Notes: a model not told the origin generated them from the sequence alone. A stretch of 64,000 nt of DNA from Enoplolaimus lenunculus (GCA_030248215.1 JASANG010004061.1:1-64000); one strand, 5' to 3'. Counted from the stretch's first letter, positions 40,606 to 54,818 are shown. Program-made: numbers and translations.

Positions 40606-41541
40606 AATGTTGCCCACCGGTGGGCAATCATTACTTTTCTTACAGACAATGTTGCCCACCGGTGGGCAATCATAACTTTTCTTACAGACAATGTTGCCCG
40701 CCGGTGGGCAATCATTACTTTTCTTACAGACAATGTTGCCCGCCGGTGGGCAATCATTACTTTTCTTACAGACAATGTTGCCCGCCGGTGGGCAATCATT
40801 AGGCTTCTTACAGACAATGTTGCCCACCGGTGGGCAATCATAACTTTTCTTACAGACAATGTTGCCCGCCGGTGGGCAATCATTACTTTTCTTACAGACA
40901 ATGTTGCCCACCGGTGGGCAATCATAACTTTTCTTACAGACAATGTTGCCCGCCGGTGGGCAATCATTAGGCTTCTTACAGACAATGTTGCCCACCGGTG
41001 GGCAATCATTACTTTTCTTACAGACAATGTTGCCCACCGGTGGGCAATCATAACTTTTCTTACAGACAATGTTGCCCGCCGGTGGGCAATCATTAGGCTT
41101 CTTACAGACAATGTTGCCCACCGGTGGGCAATCATAACTTTTCTTACAGACAATGTTGCCCGCCGGTGGGCAATCATTACTTTTCTTACAGACAATGTTG
41201 CCCGCCGGTGGGCAATCATTAGGCTTCTTACAGACAATGTTGCCCACCGGTGGGCAATCATTACTTTTCTTACAGACAATGTTGCCCACCGGTGGGCAAT
41301 CATTACTTTTCTTACAGACAATGTTGCCCACCGGTGGGCAATCATAACTTTTCTTACAGACAATGTTGCCCACCGGTGGGCAATCATAACTATTTTTACA
41401 GACAATCTTGCCAGCCGGGGGGCAATCACTACTTTTCGAACAGACAAAGTTGCCCACCGGTGGACAATCATTACTTTTCATTACCTTTCTTGTAGACAAT
41501 GTTGCCCACCGGTGGGCAATCACTTCTATTCTTAAGACAAT
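40606..41541. repeat. 42-bp satellite, block 3 (~22 monomers)
   Basis: Repeats block 2 monomer by monomer until about 41390, then the last three or four monomers are more diverged ('ccagccggggggc', 'cattacctttcttgtag'). Confidence 0.95.
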
Positions 41542-41898
41542 GGCTGGGTTTCCAAAACCCTAAGTACAACTTAGTACTTTAGTACATACGGGCTAAGTAA
41601 TTACTTAAACATTTTGTCGTTTTTAAAAGCGTAACTAAATACTTAAAGTCGCTTACTAAATTTGACATATTACAAATTAACCGTTCGGGAATACTAACCT
41701 TGGTCTAATTGAAACTGTAGACTCATGGAGTCTGCTTAATATAAAGCAAAAGTATTACTTCCTTATTATGACAATAGCTCACATAGACGTGTGTTTGTTT
41801 TTGCTCAAAACGTTAAACACTTCCTTAAGTCAGTGACTTAACTAATTACTTAAGCATAACTAAAGTAAATACTTAAGTAAGATTTCAGAAACCCAGCC
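41542..41898. mobile_element. GGCTGGGTTTC MITE inside satellite, copy 3
   Basis: Slightly diverged from copies 1 and 2, closer to copies 4-6 at its right end (CCCAGCC). One leftover satellite monomer (41899-41930) follows, then the spacer. Confidence 0.8.
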
Positions 41899-41932
41899 AA
41901 TGTTGCCCACCGGTGAGCAATCGCTACAGTGT

Positions 41933-43556
41933 GCAACTATACACTTCTTATAACAACTGCCAACTAATGCCTGGCGGTATATCTTGACATTTGCGTTATT
42001 ATCTCAAAATCTTTTGACAAACATTTATGATGTATGCATTGTCCACTCATGGTTACCATTACATCCACATACGTTTTGTAAATTGGTCAAAATTTTTGGC
42101 TCCTAATGCTTGTAGTGAATTGTGAACTATTTTACAGTCAGGCAATATCAGGTGAAATATGTTGGTATTTTTACTCTTGTTAATATTTGAAATGTTTTAA
42201 AAATATCTACTGGCCGTCCAACCTGTCGGCAACTTTGTTTGAAATGGTAGTTAAGTTTTCAACCCCTGTTGTTTGTTGTCAATCACACAAATAACTGCTA
42301 CTAAATCGCCGAACCCTAAAACAAGGTTTCAAATGCTAAACAAAGTTATAGTCTAAACAAGCATTTTAGTACATTTAATGTGCAATTAAATACAGGGCGT
42401 CTATTCTCAAAGGTATGACCAGTTTCTGATAGGTCTTGTCACTTTCGAACCATCAAATGGTGAGGTTTGAAATTCAACACATTTATTGCAATTGACATGC
42501 TTTACTTTTGTGCAATTTTGAGATCTGTAATTGCAGCAGTTCGTTAGTTTGAAAACCTACTACTAAAGTCCTGTTCATACGTGAAGTTTTTGTTGCAAAA
42601 TGTTGCACGTGCAACTTTCTTGTGCAAGTTTGGTCACAAAGCAGCTTTGAAGTTCTTACAACTGCACCTGAATTTCTTGCACCTGCAATTTGATTGGTCA
42701 ATCGGAATGTTCCATTGAAAATATTTGCAGCTGGGACTATTTCGTGCAAGTCGCAGCTGCGAATTCTCGCTGCAAAAACTTGCACGTGTAAATCCGATGG
42801 CTTTGGTGATTGTTTACTATTTTGCTAAGTTTACAATGATAGAAAATTCCTCTCCATCACGGTTGAGTATATTTTCCTAAGTGTAAGCCTAAGCCTACAT
42901 TTAAGCCGAAGCTTAACCTTTAAAATCCGTTGCCAAAGCGGAAGCTTAAGCCTAAACCTATTTTATTATTTTGGTTGTGGGGGAGTTTTGAGGAAGGAAA
43001 AAACAGGTGCCGAAATCCGGTTTCCACCTGTTTTTCTGTATTCTTTGGTATTTTCGTCGGCTTGCAATCAGTTCCAGTGTGATTTTTGACGCAATTTTAA
43101 TTTAATTGCATACAAGACGCAAAATAACACTGATTGTGTGAGCGTTGTTAGCATGAAAAGCATATTTTTGCACAAATATTATTCCCAGGTCGTAATTGAC
43201 AGAAATCGAATTTGACTCTGACGGAGTCAAATTTGACTTAGTTTGTGTAGTCAGGAAAAGCCTACTTCCAAGAGAGTCAATATGACTCCCCATTTTTTAC
43301 AGTGTAGAAATCCGTAGTGTTCAAACGGATGCAGTATTTAAAGATAAACCGTGGGTCTTTCTATGAAAGCGACTCGAAGTATTTGCTCAAAAATGCTCCA
43401 ACAACAACTGAGTAGTAAGCATACATCTAGTGAGAGAGTGTATTATACATAAAAATACTTTTACGCCATGTGATACCTATTTTATTGTATGATTTTTATT
43501 TTATTTTATAGCAAATATTGGCTCATGTTACTTTTACGGGCATCCAAGTTTTTTGG
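41933..43556. repeat. macrosatellite spacer S1
   Basis: Non-satellite ~1.63 kb found again at 45775-47400, 49619-51244 and, diverged, 53462-54818. It contains an internal CACGTGCAAG-family MITE (from 42567 after TAA), TTAGGC-like words near 42890-42960, a half GACTC-family MITE (43198-43304) and a 'ggctcatgttacttttacgg' TTAGGC-MITE end at 43519. No gene is seen. Confidence 0.9.
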
Positions 43557-43560
43557 CGGA

Positions 43561-45381
43561 CTTTTCCAACAGACAATGTTGCCCGCCGGTGGGCAATCAT
43601 TAGGCTTCTTTCAGACAATGTTGCCCACCGGTGGGCAATCATAACTTTTCTTACAGACAATGTTGCCCGCCGGTGGGCAATCATTACTTTTCTTACAGAC
43701 AATGTTGCCCGCCGGTGGGCAATCATTAGGCTTCTTACAGACAATGTTGCCCACCGGTGGGCAATCATAACTTTTCTTACAGACAATGTTGCCCGCCGGT
43801 GGGCAATCATTACTTTTCTTACAGACAATGTTGCCCGCCGGTGGGCAATCATTACTATTCTTACAGACAATGTTGCCCGCCGGTGGGCAATCATTTGTTT
43901 TCTTACAGACAATGTTGCCCGCCGGTGGGCAATCATTTGTTTTCTTACAGACAATGTTGCCCACCGGTGGGCAATCATTTGTTTTCTTACAGACAATGTT
44001 GCCCGCCGGTGGGCAATCATTTGTTTTCTTACAGACAATGTTGCCCACCGGTGGGCAATTATTACTTTTTTACAGACAATATTGCCCACCGGTAGGGATT
44101 CACTACTTTTCCAACAGACAATGTTGCCCGCCGGAGGGCAATCATTAGGCTTCTTACAGACAATGTTGCCCACCGGTGGGCAATCATAACTTTTCTTACA
44201 GACAATGTTGCCCGCCGGTGGGCAATCATTACTTTTCTTACAGACAATGTTGCCCGCCGGTGGGCAATCATTAGGCTTCTTACAGACAATGTTGCCCACC
44301 GGTGGGCAATCATAACTTTTCTTACAGACAATGTTGCCCGCCGGTGGGCAATCATTACTTTTCTTACAGACAATGTTGCCCGCCGGTGGGCAATCATAAC
44401 TTTTCTTACAGACAATGTTGCCCGCCGGTGGGCAATCATTAGGCTTCTTACAGACAATGTTGCCCACCGGTGGGCAATCATTACTTTTCTTACAGACAAT
44501 GTTGCCCACCGGTGGGCAATCATTACTTTTCTTACAGACAATGTTGCCCACCGGTGGGCAATCATTACTTTTCTTACAGACAATGTTGCCCACCGGTGGG
44601 CAATCATAACTTTTCTTACAGACAATGTTGCCCGCCGGTGGGCAATCATTACTTTTCTTACAGACAATGTTGCCCGCCGGTGGGCAATCATTAGGCTTCT
44701 TACAGACAATGTTGCCCACCGGTGGGCAATCATAACTTTTCTTACAGACAATGTTGCCCGCCGGTGGGCAATCATTACTTTTCTTACAGACAATGTTGCG
44801 CACCGGTGGGCAAGCATTACTTTTCTTACAGATATGTTGCCCGCCGATGGGCAATCATTACTTTTCTTACAGACAATGTTGCCCGCCGGTGGGCAATCAT
44901 TAGGCTTCTTACAGACAATGTTGCCCACCGGTGGGCAATCATAACTTTTCTTACAGACAATGTTGCCCGCCGGTGGGCAATCATTACTTTTCTTACAGAC
45001 AATGTTGCCCACCGGTGGGCAATCATAACTTTTCTTACAGACAATGTTGCCCGCCGGTGGGCAATCATTAGGCTTCTTACAGACAATGTTGCCCACCGGT
45101 GGGCAATCATTACTTTTCTTACAGACAATGTTGCCCACCGGTGGGCAATCATAACTTTTCTTACAGACAATGTTGCCCACCGGTGGGCAATCATTACTTT
45201 TCTTACAGACAATGTTGCCCACCGGTGGGCAATCATAACTTTTCTTACAGACAATGTTGCCCGCCGGTGGGCAATCATTACGCTTCTTACAGACAATGTT
45301 GCCCACCGGTGGGCAATCATAACTTTTCTTACAGACAATGTTGCCCGCCGGTAGGCAATCACTTCTATTCTTACAGACAAT
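43561..45381. repeat. 42-bp satellite, block 4 (~43 monomers)
   Basis: Begins CTTTTCCAACAGACAATG, as do blocks 5 and 6. It includes the odd monomer 'ccaccggtagggattcac' also present in block 1. Confidence 0.97.
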
Positions 45382-45742
45382 GGCTGGGTTTCCCAAACCT
45401 TACTTAAGTACAACTTAGTACATAAGTATATACGGGCTAAGTAATTACTTAAACATTTTGTCGTTTTTAAAAGCGTAAGTAAATACTTAAAGTCGCATAC
45501 TAAATTTGACATATTAGAAATTAACCGTTCGAGAATACTAACCTTGGTCTAATTGAAACTGTAGACTCATGGAGTCTGCTTAATATAAAGCAAAAGTATT
45601 ACTTCCTTATTATGACAATAGCTCACATAGACGTGTGTTTGTTTTTGCTCAAAACGTTAAACAATTCCTTAAGTCAGTGACTTAACTAATTACTTAAGCA
45701 TAACTAAAGTAAATACTTAAGTAAGATTTCAGAAACCCAGCC
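45382..45742. mobile_element. GGCTGGGTTTC MITE inside satellite, copy 4
   Basis: Same site and same flanking monomer as copies 1-3. Copy 5 lies exactly 3844 bp further on. Confidence 0.8.
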
Positions 45743-47404
45743 AATGTTGCCCACCGGTGAGCAATCGCTACAGTGTGCAACTATACACTTCTTATAACAA
45801 CTGCCAACTAATGCCTGGCGGTATATCTTGACATTTGCGCTATTATCTCAAAATCTTTTGACAAACATTTATAATGCATGCATTGTCCACTCATGGTTAC
45901 CATTACATCCACATACGTTTTGTAAATTGGTCAAAATTTTTGGCTCCTAATGCTTGTAGTGAATTGTGAACTATTTTACAGTCAGGCAATATCAGGTGAA
46001 ATATGTTGGTATTTTTACTCTTGTTAATATTTGAAATGTTTTAAAAATATCTACTGGCCGTCCAACCTGTCGGCAACTTTGTCTGAAATGGTAGTTAAGT
46101 TTTCAACCCCTGTTGTTTGTTGTCAATCACACAAATAACTGCTACTAAATCGCCGAACCCTAAAACAAGATTTCAAATGCTAAACAAAGTTATAGTCTAA
46201 ACAAGCATTTTAGTACATTTAATGTGCAATTAAATACAGGGCGTCTATTCTCAAAGGTATGACCAGTTTCTGATAGGTCTTGTCACTTTCGAACCATCAA
46301 ATGGTGAGGTTTGAAATTCAACACATTTATTGCAATTGACATGCTTTACTTTTGTGCAATTTTGAGATCTGTAATTGCAGCAGTTCGTTAGTTTGAAAAC
46401 CTACTACTAAAGTCCTGTTCATACGTTAAGTTTTTGTTGCAAAATGTTGCACGTGCAACTTTCGTGTGCAAGTTTGGTCACAAAGCAGCTTTGAAGTTCT
46501 TACAACTGCACCTGAATTTCTTGCACCTGCAATTTGATTGGTCAATCGGAATGTTCCATTGAAAATATTTGCAGCTGGGACTATTTCGTGCAAGTCGCAG
46601 CTGCGAATTCTCGCTGCAAAAACTTGCACGTGTAAATCCGATGGCTTTGGTGATTGTTTACTATTTTGCTAAGTTTACAATGATAGAAAATTCCTCTCCA
46701 TCACGGTTGAGTATATTTTCCTAAGTGTAAGCCTAAGCCTACATTTAAGCCGAAGCTTAACCTTTAAAATCCGTTGCCAAAGCGGAAGCTTAAGCCTAAA
46801 CCTATTTTATTATTTTGGTTGTGGGGGAGTTTTGAGGAAGGAAAAAACAGGTGCCGAAATCCGGTTTCCACCTGTTTTTCTGTATTCTTTGGTATTTTCG
46901 TCGGCTTGCAATCAGTTCCAGTGTGATTTTTGACGCAATTTTAATTTAATTGCATACAAGACGCAAAATAACACTGATTGTGTGAGTGTTGTTAGCATGA
47001 AAAGCATATTTTTGCACAAATATTATTCCCAGGTCGTAAATGACAGAAATCGAATTTGACTCTGACGGAGTCAAATTTGACTTAGTTTGTGTAGTCAGGA
47101 AAAGCCTACTTCCAAGAGAGTCAATATGACTCCCCATTTTTTACAGTGTAGAAATCCGTAGTGTTCAAACGGATGCAGTATTTAAAGATAAACCGTGGGT
47201 CTTTCTATGAAAGCGACTCGAAGTATTTGCTCAAAAATGCTCCAACAACAACTGAGTAGTAAGCATACATCTAGTGAGAGAGTGTATTATACATAAAAAT
47301 ACTTTTACGCCATGTGATACCTATTTTATTGTATGATTTTTATTTTATTTTATAGCAAATATTGGCTCATGTTACTTTTACGGGCATCCAAGTTTTTTGG
47401 CGGA
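45743..47404. repeat. macrosatellite spacer S2
   Basis: Near-identical to S1 and S3. It differs from S3 at only scattered bases (for example near 45840 and 45870). Confidence 0.92.
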
Positions 47405-49225
47405 CTTTTCCAACAGACAATGTTGCCCGCCGGTGGGCAATCATTAGGCTTCTTTCAGACAATGTTGCCCACCGGTGGGCAATCATAACTTTTCTTACAG
47501 ACAATGTTGCCCGCCGGTGGGCAATCATTACTTTTCTTACAGACAATGTTGCCCGCCGGTGGGCAATCATTAGGCTTCTTACAGACAATGTTGCCCACCG
47601 GTGGGCAATCATAACTTTTCTTACAGACAATGTTGCCCGCCGGTGGGCAATCATTACTTTTCTTACAGACAATGTTGCCCGCCGATGGGCAATCATTACT
47701 ATTCTTACAGACAATGTTGCCCGCCGGTGGGCAATCATTTGTTTTCTTACAGACAATGTTGCCCGCCGGTGGGCAATCATTTGTTTTCTTACAGACAATG
47801 TTGCCCACCGGTGGGCAATCATTTGTTTTCTTACAGACAATGTTGCCCGCCGGTGTGCAATCATTTGTCTTCTTACAGACAAAGTTGCCCACCGTGGGCA
47901 ATTATTACTTTTTTACAGACAATATTGCCCACCGGTAGGGATTCACTACTTTTCCAACAGACAATGTTGCCCGCCGGAGGGCAATCATTAGGCTTCTTAC
48001 AGACAATGTTGCCCACCGGTGGGCAATCATAACTTTTCTTACAGACAATGTTGCCCGCCGGTGGGCAATCATTAGGCTTCTTACAGACAATGTTGCCCGC
48101 CGGTGGGCAATCATTAGGCTTCTTACAGACAATGTTGCCCACCGGTGGGCAATCATAACTTTTCTTACAGACAATGTTGCCCGCCGGTGGGCTATCATTA
48201 CTTTTCTTACAGACAATGTTGCCCACCGGTGGGCAATCATAACTTTTCTTACAGAAAATGTTGCCCGCCGGTGGGCAATCATTAGGCTTCTTACAGACAA
48301 TGTTGCCCACCGGTGGGCAATCATTACTTTTCTTACAGACAATGTTGCCCACCGGTGGGCAATCATAACTTTTCTTACAGACAATGTTGCCCACCGGTGG
48401 GAAATCATTACTTTTCTTACAGACAATGTTGCCCACCGGTGGGCAATCATAACTTTTCTTACAGACAATGTTGCCCGCCGGTGGGCAATCATTACTTTTC
48501 TTACAGACAATGTTGCCCGCCGGTGGGCAATCATTAGGCTTCTTACAGACAATGTTGCCCACCGGTGGGCAATCATAACTTTTCTTACAGACAATGTTGC
48601 CCGCCGGTGGGCAATCATTACTTTTCTTACAGACAATGTTGCCCGCCGGTGGGCAATCATTACTTTTCTTACAGACAATGTTGCCCGCCGGTGGGCAATC
48701 ATTACTTTTCTTACAGACAATGTTGCCCGCCGGTGGGCAATCATTAGGCTTCTTACAGACAATGTTGCCCACCGGTGGGCAATCATAACTTTTCTTACAG
48801 ACAATGTTGCCCGCCGGTGGGCAATCATTACTTTTCTTACAGACAATGTTGCCCACCGGTGGGCAATCATAACTTTTCTTACAGACAATGTTGCCCGCCG
48901 GTGGGCAATCATTAGGCTTCTTACAGACAATGTTGCCCACCGGTGGGCAATCATTACTTTTCTTACAGACAATGTTGCCCACCGGTTGGCAATGATTAAT
49001 TTTGTTACAGACAATGTTTCCCTACGGTGGGCAATCATTACTTTTCTTACAGACAATGTTGCCCACCGGTGGGCAATCATAACTTTTCTTACAGACAATG
49101 TTGCCCGCCGGTGGGCAATCATTACGCTTCTTACAGACAATGTTGCCCACCGGTGGGCAATCATAACTTTTCTTACAGACAATGTTGCCCGACGGTAGGC
49201 AATCACTTCTATTCTTACAGACAAT
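47405..49225. repeat. 42-bp satellite, block 5 (~43 monomers)
   Basis: Same overall length as block 4 (1821 bp) but with a different order of tail types in the second half. A few monomers are eroded (near 47880, 48990 and 49020). Confidence 0.97.
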
Positions 49226-49586
49226 GGCTGGGTTTACCAAACCTTACTTAAGTACAACTTAGTACATAAGTATATACGGGCTAAGAAATTACTTAAACAT
49301 TTTGTCGTTTTTAAAAGCGTAAGTAAATACTTAAAGTCGCATACTAAATTTGACATATTAGAAATTAACCGTTCGAGAATACTAACCTTGGTCTAATTGA
49401 AACTGTAGACTCATGGAGTCTGCTTAATATAAAGCAAAAGTATTACTTCCTTATTATGACAATAGCTCACATAGACGTGTGTTTGTTTTTGCTCAAAACG
49501 TTAAACAATTCCTTAAGTCAGTGACTTAACTAATTACTTAAGCATAACTAAAGTAAATACTTAAGTAAGATTTCAGAAACCCAGCC
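49226..49586. mobile_element. GGCTGGGTTTC MITE inside satellite, copy 5
   Basis: Exactly 3844 bp after copy 4. Confidence 0.8.
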
Positions 49587-51248
49587 AATGTTGCCCACCG
49601 GTGAGCAATCGCTACAGTGTGCAACTATACACTTCTTATAACAACTGCCAACTAATGCCTGGCGGTATATCTTGACATTTGCGTTATTATCTCAAAATCT
49701 TTTGACAAACATTTATGATGTATGCATTGTCCACTCATGGTTACCATTACATCCACATACGTTTTGTAAATTGGTCAAAATTTTTGGCTCCTAATGCTTG
49801 TAGTGAATTGTGAACTATTTTACAGTCAGGCAATATCAGGTGAAATATGTTGGTATTTTTACTCTTGTTAATATTTGAAATGTTTTAAAAATATCTACTG
49901 GCCGTCCAACCTGTCGGCAACTTTGTCTGAAATGGTAGTTAAGTTTTCAACCCCTGTTGTTTGTTGTCAATCACACAAATAACTGCTACTAAATCGCCGA
50001 ACCCTAAAACAAGATTTCAAATGCTAAACAAAGTTATAGTCTAAACAAGCATTTTAGTACATTTAATGTGCAATTAAATACAGGGCGTCTATTCTCAAAG
50101 GTATGACCAGTTTCTGATAGGTCTTGTCACTTTCGAACCATCAAATGGTGAGGTTTGAAATTCAACACATTTATTGCAATTGACATGCTTTACTTTTGTG
50201 CAATTTTGAGATCTGTAATTGCAGCAGTTCGTTAGTTTGAAAACCTACTACTAAAGTCCTGTTCATACGTTAAGTTTTTGTTGCAAAATGTTGCACGTGC
50301 AACTTTCGTGTGCAAGTTTGGTCACAAAGCAGCTTTGAAGTTCTTACAACTGCACCTGAATTTCTTGCACCTGCAATTTGATTGGTCAATCGGAATGTTC
50401 CATTGAAAATATTTGCAGCTGGGACTATTTCGTGCAAGTCGCAGCTGCGAATTCTCGCTGCAAAAACTTGCACGTGTAAATCCGATGGCTTTGGTGATTG
50501 TTTACTATTTTGCTAAGTTTACAATGATAGAAAATTCCTCTCCATCACGGTTGAGTATATTTTCCTAAGTGTAAGCCTAAGCCTACATTTAAGCCGAAGC
50601 TTAACCTTTAAAATCCGTTGCCAAAGCGGAAGCTTAAGCCTAAACCTATTTTATTATTTTGGTTGTGGGGGAGTTTTGAGGAAGGAAAAAACAGGTGCCG
50701 AAATCCGGTTTCCACCTGTTTTTCTGTATTCTTTGGTATTTTCGTCGGCTTGCAATCAGTTCCAGTGTGATTTTTGACGCAATTTTAATTTAATTGCATA
50801 CAAGACGCAAAATAACACTGATTGTGTGAGTGTTGTTAGCATGAAAAGCATATTTTTGCACAAATATTATTCCCAGGTCGTAAATGACAGAAATCGAATT
50901 TGACTCTGACGGAGTCAAATTTGACTTAGTTTGTGTAGTCAGGAAAAGCCTACTTCCAAGAGAGTCAATATGACTCCCCATTTTTTACAGTGTAGAAATC
51001 CGTAGTGTTCAAACGGATGCAGTATTTAAAGATAAACCGTGGGTCTTTCTATGAAAGCGACTCGAAGTATTTGCTCAAAAATGCTCCAACAACAACTGAG
51101 TAGTAAGCATACATCTAGTGAGAGAGTGTATTATACATAAAAATACTTTTACGCCATGTGATACCTATTTTATTGTATGATTTTTATTTTATTTTATAGC
51201 AAATATTGGCTCATGTTACTTTTACGGGCATCCAAGTTTTTTGGCGGA
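49587..51248. repeat. macrosatellite spacer S3
   Basis: Exactly 3844 bp after S2, with few differences. Confidence 0.92.
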
Positions 51249-53068
51249 CTTTTCCAACAGACAATGTTGCCCGCCGGTGGGCAATCATTAGGCTTCTTTC
51301 AGACAATGTTGCCCACCGGTGGGCAATCATAACTTTTCTTACAGACAATGTTGCCCGCCGGTGGGCAATCATTACTTTTCTTACAGACAATGTTGCCCGC
51401 CGGTGGGCAATCATTAGGCTTCTTACAGACAATGTTGCCCACCGGTGGGCAATCATAACTTTTCTTACAGACAATGTTGCCCGCCGGTGGGCAATCATTA
51501 CTTTTCTTACAGACAATGTTGCCCGCCGATGGGCAATCATTACTATTCTTTCAGACAATGTTGCCCGCCGGTGGGCAATCATTTGTTTTCTTACAGACAA
51601 TGTTGCCCGCCGGTGGGCAATCATTTGTTTTCTTACAGACAATGTTGCCCACCGGTGGGCAATCATTTGTTTTCATACAGACAATGTTGCCCGCCGGTGG
51701 GCAATCATTTGTTTTCTTACAGACAATGTTGCCCACCGGTGGGCAATTATTACTTTTTTACAGACAATATTGCCCACCGGTAGGGATTCACTACTTTTCC
51801 AACAGACAATGTTGCCCGCCGGAGGGCAATCATTAGGCTTCTTACAGACAATGTTGCCCACCGGTGGGCAATCATAACTTTTCTTACAGACAATGTTGCC
51901 CGCCGGTGGGCAATCATTACTTTTCTTACAGACAATGTTGCCCGCCGGTGGGCAATCATTAGGCTTCTTACAGACAATGTTGCCCACCGGTGGGCAATCA
52001 TAACTTTTCTTACAGACAATGTTGCCCGCCGGTGGGCTATCATTACTTTTCTTACAGACAATGTTGCCCACCGGTGGGCAATCATAACTTTTCTTACAGA
52101 AAATGTTGCCCGCCGGTGGGCAATCATTAGGCTTCTTACAGACAATGTTGCCCACCGGTGGGCAATCATTACTTTTCTTACAGACAATGTTGCCCACCGG
52201 TGGGCAATCATAACTTTTCTTACAGACAATGTTGCCCACCGGTGGGAAATCATTACTTTTCTTACAGACAATGTTGCCCACCGGTGGGCAAACATAACTT
52301 TTCTTACAGACAATGTTGCCCGCCGGTGGGCAATCATTACTTTTCTTACAGACAATGTTGCCCGCCGGTGGGCAATCATTAGGCTTCTTACAGACAATGT
52401 TGCCCACCGGTGGGCAATCATAACTTTTCTTACAGACAATGTTGCCCGCCGGTGGGCAATCATTACTTTTCTTACAGACAATGTTGCCCGCCGGTGGGCA
52501 ATCATTACTTTTCTTACAGACAATGTTGCCCGCCGGTGGGCAATCATTACTTTTCTTACAGACAATGTTGCCCGCCGGTGGGCAATCATTAGGCTTCTTA
52601 CAGACAATGTTGCCCACCGGTGGGCAATCATAACTTTTCTTACAGACAATGTTGCCCGCCGGTGGGCAATCATTACTTTTCTTACAGACAATGTTGCCCA
52701 CCGGTGGGCAATCATAACTTTTCTTACAGACAATGTTGCCCGCCGGTGGGCAATCATTAAGCTTCGAACAGACAAGTTGCCCACCGGTGGGCAATCATTA
52801 CTTTTCTTACAGACAATGTTGCCCTCCGGTGGGCAATCATAACTTTTCTTACAGACAATGTTGCCCACCGGGGGCAATCATTACTTTTCTTACAGACAAT
52901 GTTGCCCACCGGTGGGCAATCATAACTTTTCTTACAGACAATGTTGCCCGCCGGTGGGCAATCATTACGCTTCTTACAGACAATGTTGCCCACCGGTGGG
53001 CAATCATAACTTTTCTTACAGACAATGTTGCCCGCCGGTAGGCAATCACTTCTATTCTTACAGACAAT
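51249..53068. repeat. 42-bp satellite, block 6 (~43 monomers)
   Basis: Follows block 5's monomer order closely, with one fewer base overall (1820 bp). Small lesions occur near 52770, 52820 and 52868. Confidence 0.97.
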
Positions 53069-53429
53069 GGCTGGGTTTACCAAACCTTACTTAAGTACAA
53101 CTTAGTACATAAGTATATACGGGCTAAGAAATTACTTAAACATTTTGTCGTTTTTAAAAGCGTAAGTAAATACTTAAAGTCGCATACTAAATTTGACATA
53201 TTAGAAATTAACCGTTCGAGAATACTAACCTTGGTCTAATTGAAACTGTAGACTCATGGAGTCTGCTTAATATAAAGCAAAAGTATTACTTCCTTATTAT
53301 GACAATAGCTCACATAGACGTGTGTTTGTTTTTGCTCAAAACGTTAAACAATTCCTTAAGTCAGTGACTTAACTAATTACTTAAGCATAACTAAAGTAAA
53401 TACTTAAGTAAGATTTCAGAAACCCAGCC
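53069..53429. mobile_element. GGCTGGGTTTC MITE inside satellite, copy 6
   Basis: Shares the 'gggtttaccaaacc' variant with copy 5, so these two units are sisters. Confidence 0.8.
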
Positions 53430-54818
53430 AATGTTGCCCACCGGTGAGCAATCGCTACAGTGTGCAACTATACACTTCTTATAACAACTGCCAACTAATG
53501 CCTGGCGGTATATCTTACATTTGCGTTATTATCTCAAAATCTTTTGACAAACATTTATGATGTATGCATTGTCCACTCATGGTTACCATTACATCCACAT
53601 ACGTTTTGTAAATTGGTCAAAATTTTTGGCTCCTAATGCTTGTAGTGAATTGTGAACTATTTTACAGTCAGGCAATATCAGGTGAAATATGTTGGTATTT
53701 TTACTCTTGTTAATATTTGAAATGTTTTAAAAATATCTACTGGCCGTCCAACCTGTCGGCAACTTTGTCTGAAATGGTAGTTAAGTTTTCAACCCCTGTT
53801 GTTTGTTGTCAATCACACAAATAACTGCTACTAAATCGCCGAACCCTAAAACAAGGTTTCAAATGCTAAACAAAGTTATAGTCTAAACAAGCATTTTAGT
53901 ACATTTAATGTGCAATTAAATACAGGGCCTCTATTCTCAAAGGTATGACCAGTTTGTGATAGGTCTTGTCACTTTCGAACCAGCAAATGGTGAGGTTTGA
54001 AATTCAACACATTTATTGCAATTGACATGCTTTACTTTTGTGCAAATTATGAGATCTAATTGCAGCAGTTCGTTAGTTTGAGAACCTACTACTAAAGTCC
54101 TATTCATACGTGAAGTTTTTGTTGCTAAAAGTTGCCCGTGCAACTTGCGTGTGCAAATTTGGTCAAAAAGCAGTTTTGAAGTTGTTGCAGCTGCACTTGA
54201 ATTTCTTGCACCTGCAGTTTGAATGGTCGATCGAAATGTCCCGTTAAAAGCAAGTCGTAGCTGCGAATTCTCGCTGCAAAAACTTGCACGTGTGAATGGT
54301 GCTTTAACTGGTGATACGTGCTATATGCATTCAAGAATATGGGCCTAGTTTGCAAACCAAACTTGCAATACCAAAAATCAGTTGACAAAAGTGTAAAATC
54401 TGGCAGTGGCTGTGAATTTTTGCCAATAAAATCCAATGGTTTTGGTGATTGTTTACTATTTTACTAAGTTTACAATGATAGAAAATTCCTCTCCATCACG
54501 GTTGAGTATATTTTCCTAAGTGTACGCCTAAAGCCTACATTTAAGCCGAAACTTAACCTTTAAAATCGCTTGCCAAAGCCGAAGCTTAAGCCTAAACCTA
54601 TTTTATTATTTTGGTTGTGGGGGAATTTTGAGGAAGGAAAAAACAGGTGCCGAAATTCGGTTTCCACCTTGTTTTTTTGTATTCTTTGGTATTTTCGTCG
54701 GCTTGCAATCAGTTCCAGTGTGATTTTCGACGCCATTTTAATTTAATTGCATACAAGATGCAAAATAACACTTATTGTGTGAGTGTTGTTAGCATGAAAA
54801 GCATATTTTTGCACAAAT
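53430..54818. repeat. macrosatellite spacer S4, diverged terminal copy
   Basis: Homologous to S1-S3 but clearly older. It keeps about 134 bp (about 54294-54427) that S1-S3 lack, including the intact right end of the CACGTGCAAG MITE followed by TAA. It lacks ~35 bp that they have. Homology stops near 54818, so no further satellite block follows. Confidence 0.85.

Noticed and set aside
36761-53068. CRISPR-like array (palindromic repeat plus 24-bp 'spacer')
   Set aside because: The 'spacers' are only about five recurring tail types, repeated in kilobase-scale duplications, and the host is a eukaryote. It is a satellite.
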